Positions 7,447 to 8,279 of a stretch of 8,279 nt of DNA are shown here, in pieces; position 1 is the stretch's first letter, and each line of letters starts with the position of its first letter. A program made the translations under genes and the position numbers. Under the pieces are notes generated by a model. The model did no database searches, was not told the origin of the DNA, and was given only the letters and a program-made list of their open reading frames with translations. The DNA comes from Rhodospirillales bacterium (GTDB taxonomy: Bacteria; Pseudomonadota; Alphaproteobacteria; Reyranellales; Reyranellaceae). The stretch is taken from positions 1 to 8,279 of the forward strand of contig JABMNB010000221.1 in the NCBI GenBank assembly GCA_013205335.1. Reading direction: 5' to 3'.

Positions 7447-7457
7447 GCGAACGACGG

Positions 7458-8207
7458 TCAGTGATAGCGGCGATAAAGTCCGGCGAGGCGGCCCTGGATC
7501 TTGACCCGGTCGGGCCCGAAGATTCGGGTCTCATAGGCGGCGTTGGCGGGCTCGAGGGCGATCGAGGCGCCCTTCTTGCGCAACCGCTTCAAGGTCGCCT
7601 CGGTGTCGTCGATCAGGGCCACGACGATCTCGCCGGTCTCGGCGGTGTCGGAGCTCTTGATGATGGCGATATCCCCGTTCTGGATGCCGGCCTCGACCAT
7701 CGAGTCGCCCTGGACTTCGAGGCAATAGTGGGCGCCCGATCCCAGCAGCGAGACGGGGACATCCACGGTCGTCGAATTGTCGCGTAGCGCTTCGATGGGC
7801 GTACCGGCGGCGATCCGGCCATACAGGGGAAGGCTGAGCGCCTGGGCCTCGTTGGCGGCCATGATGGCGCCGGCAAGCGGCATGCGGTCGGCGCGCACGA
7901 TCTGGGGAACGAAGCCTTCGCGTGCATCGGAGAAACCGGCGCGGCGAGCCTCGGCGAGCAGGGGGGTGACGTTCGGCGCGGGCATGGCCGCGCTCTCCGG
8001 CAGCTTCACGACCTGCAGAGCGCGTGCGCGATGGGGCAGGCGGCGCAGGAAGCCGCGCTCCTCGAGCCCGGTGATCAGGCGATGGATGCCGGACTTCGAC
8101 TTGAGCCGCAGTGCTTCCTTCATCTCGTCGAAGGAAGGCGACACGCCGTCGTCGTTGAGCCGCTTGTTGATGAACAGGAGCAGTTCGTTTTGCTTGCGGG
8201 TTAGCAC
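7458..8207 (-). CDS. lexA: LexA SOS-response repressor / autoprotease
   Basis: LexA is a dimeric repressor of DNA-damage genes that cleaves itself when RecA-ssDNA filaments form. The 249-residue product starts LTRKQNELLLFI after the initiator and has an N-terminal winged helix-turn-helix (about 5-65) containing PSFDEMKEALRLKSKSGIHR. A linker follows, then the S24 peptidase domain. The self-cleavage bond is Ala134-Gly135 in YGRIAAGTP, the nucleophile is Ser169 in GDSMVEAG and the general base is Lys207 in TEATLKRL, so all catalytic elements are present. It is longer than E. coli LexA (202 residues), as usual for Alphaproteobacteria, because of a longer linker (about 75-125). The GTG at 8207 is chosen because GGGGAG stands 6 nt upstream and the product then matches the family N-terminus. 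An in-frame ATG at 8264 would add 19 unrelated residues next to the operator. It is probably autoregulated through the box at 8265-8279. Confidence 0.97.
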   Translation of the reverse strand: MLTRKQNELLLFINKRLNDDGVSPSFDEMKEALRLKSKSGIHRLITGLEERGFLRRLPHRARALQVVKLPESAAMPAPNVTPLLAEARRAGFSDAREGFVPQIVRADRMPLAGAIMAANEAQALSLPLYGRIAAGTPIEALRDNSTTVDVPVSLLGSGAHYCLEVQGDSMVEAGIQNGDIAIIKSSDTAETGEIVVALIDDTEATLKRLRKKGASIALEPANAAYETRIFGPDRVKIQGRLAGLYRRYH

Positions 8208-8213
8208 CGTCTT

Positions 8214-8219
8214 CTCCCC
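8214..8219 (-). promoter_or_regulatory. lexA ribosome binding site
   Basis: GGGGAG on the minus strand, 6 nt before the GTG at 8207. It fixes the lexA start at this GTG and argues against the upstream ATG at 8264. Confidence 0.7.
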
Positions 8220-8264
8220 AGAACGCCTACCTGATTTAGGAACAAATCCTGAAACCCGACACAT

Positions 8265-8279
8265 GTTCTAGTTTAGTTC
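8265..8279 (-). promoter_or_regulatory. LexA operator (alphaproteobacterial SOS box)
   Basis: The plus strand reads GTTC-TAGTTTA-GTTC, and the minus strand GAAC-TAAACTA-GAAC. This is an exact match to the direct-repeat GTTC-N7-GTTC box known for Alphaproteobacteria, unlike the CTG-N10-CAG box of E. coli. It ends 57 bp upstream of the lexA start, where an autoregulatory operator is expected. The spacer TAAACT resembles a -10 element, so LexA could block polymerase directly. The -35 and any divergent gene would lie outside the window. Confidence 0.85.

Noticed and set aside
8208..8264. A lexA start at ATG 8264, adding 19 residues
   Set aside because: The extra residues do not resemble LexA N-termini, the ATG is right beside the SOS box, and the GTG at 8207 has a strong GGGGAG site.
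1..8279. A novel defence or mobile system
   Set aside because: All six genes belong to well-known housekeeping families and together fill the window. No toxin-antitoxin pair, nuclease cluster, integrase, array or reverse transcriptase signature is visible.

Overview
This window holds housekeeping genes of a GC-rich alphaproteobacterium. The assignment rests on three things: the gene order lexA / comEC / gltX / gltA, which is known from Rhizobiales and relatives; a short ComEC without a beta-lactamase domain; and a GTTC-N7-GTTC SOS box, the alphaproteobacterial type, upstream of lexA. I see no mobile element, CRISPR array, rRNA, tRNA or phage gene, and I do not think the window contains a new biological system.

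Layout from left to right. Bases 1-993 (minus) are the first 331 codons of citrate synthase gltA, cut by the window edge, with a possible promoter at 1068-1096. Bases 1113-2015 (minus) encode a 10-TM drug/metabolite (EamA) exporter. Bases 2098-3795 (minus) encode glutaminyl-tRNA synthetase glnS. Bases 3810-5214 (minus) are glutamyl-tRNA synthetase gltX, broken by one frameshift near 4149 inside an alternating GC tract. Bases 5215-5316 are a divergent intergenic region. Bases 5317-7446 (plus) encode the DNA-uptake channel ComEC. Bases 7458-8207 (minus) encode the SOS repressor LexA, convergent with comEC, and an operator lies at the right edge (8265-8279). No gene-free stretch exceeds 120 bases.

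How the genes relate. gltX and glnS form a tight aminoacyl-tRNA synthetase pair with a 14-nt gap, charging tRNA-Glu and tRNA-Gln. A dedicated GlnRS is uncommon in Alphaproteobacteria, most of which make Gln-tRNA through GatCAB. The glnS plus exporter pair sits between gltX and gltA, which are usually adjacent, so it looks like a lineage-specific insertion into a conserved block. The points most worth checking are the gltX frameshift (real or sequencing error) and the origin of glnS.
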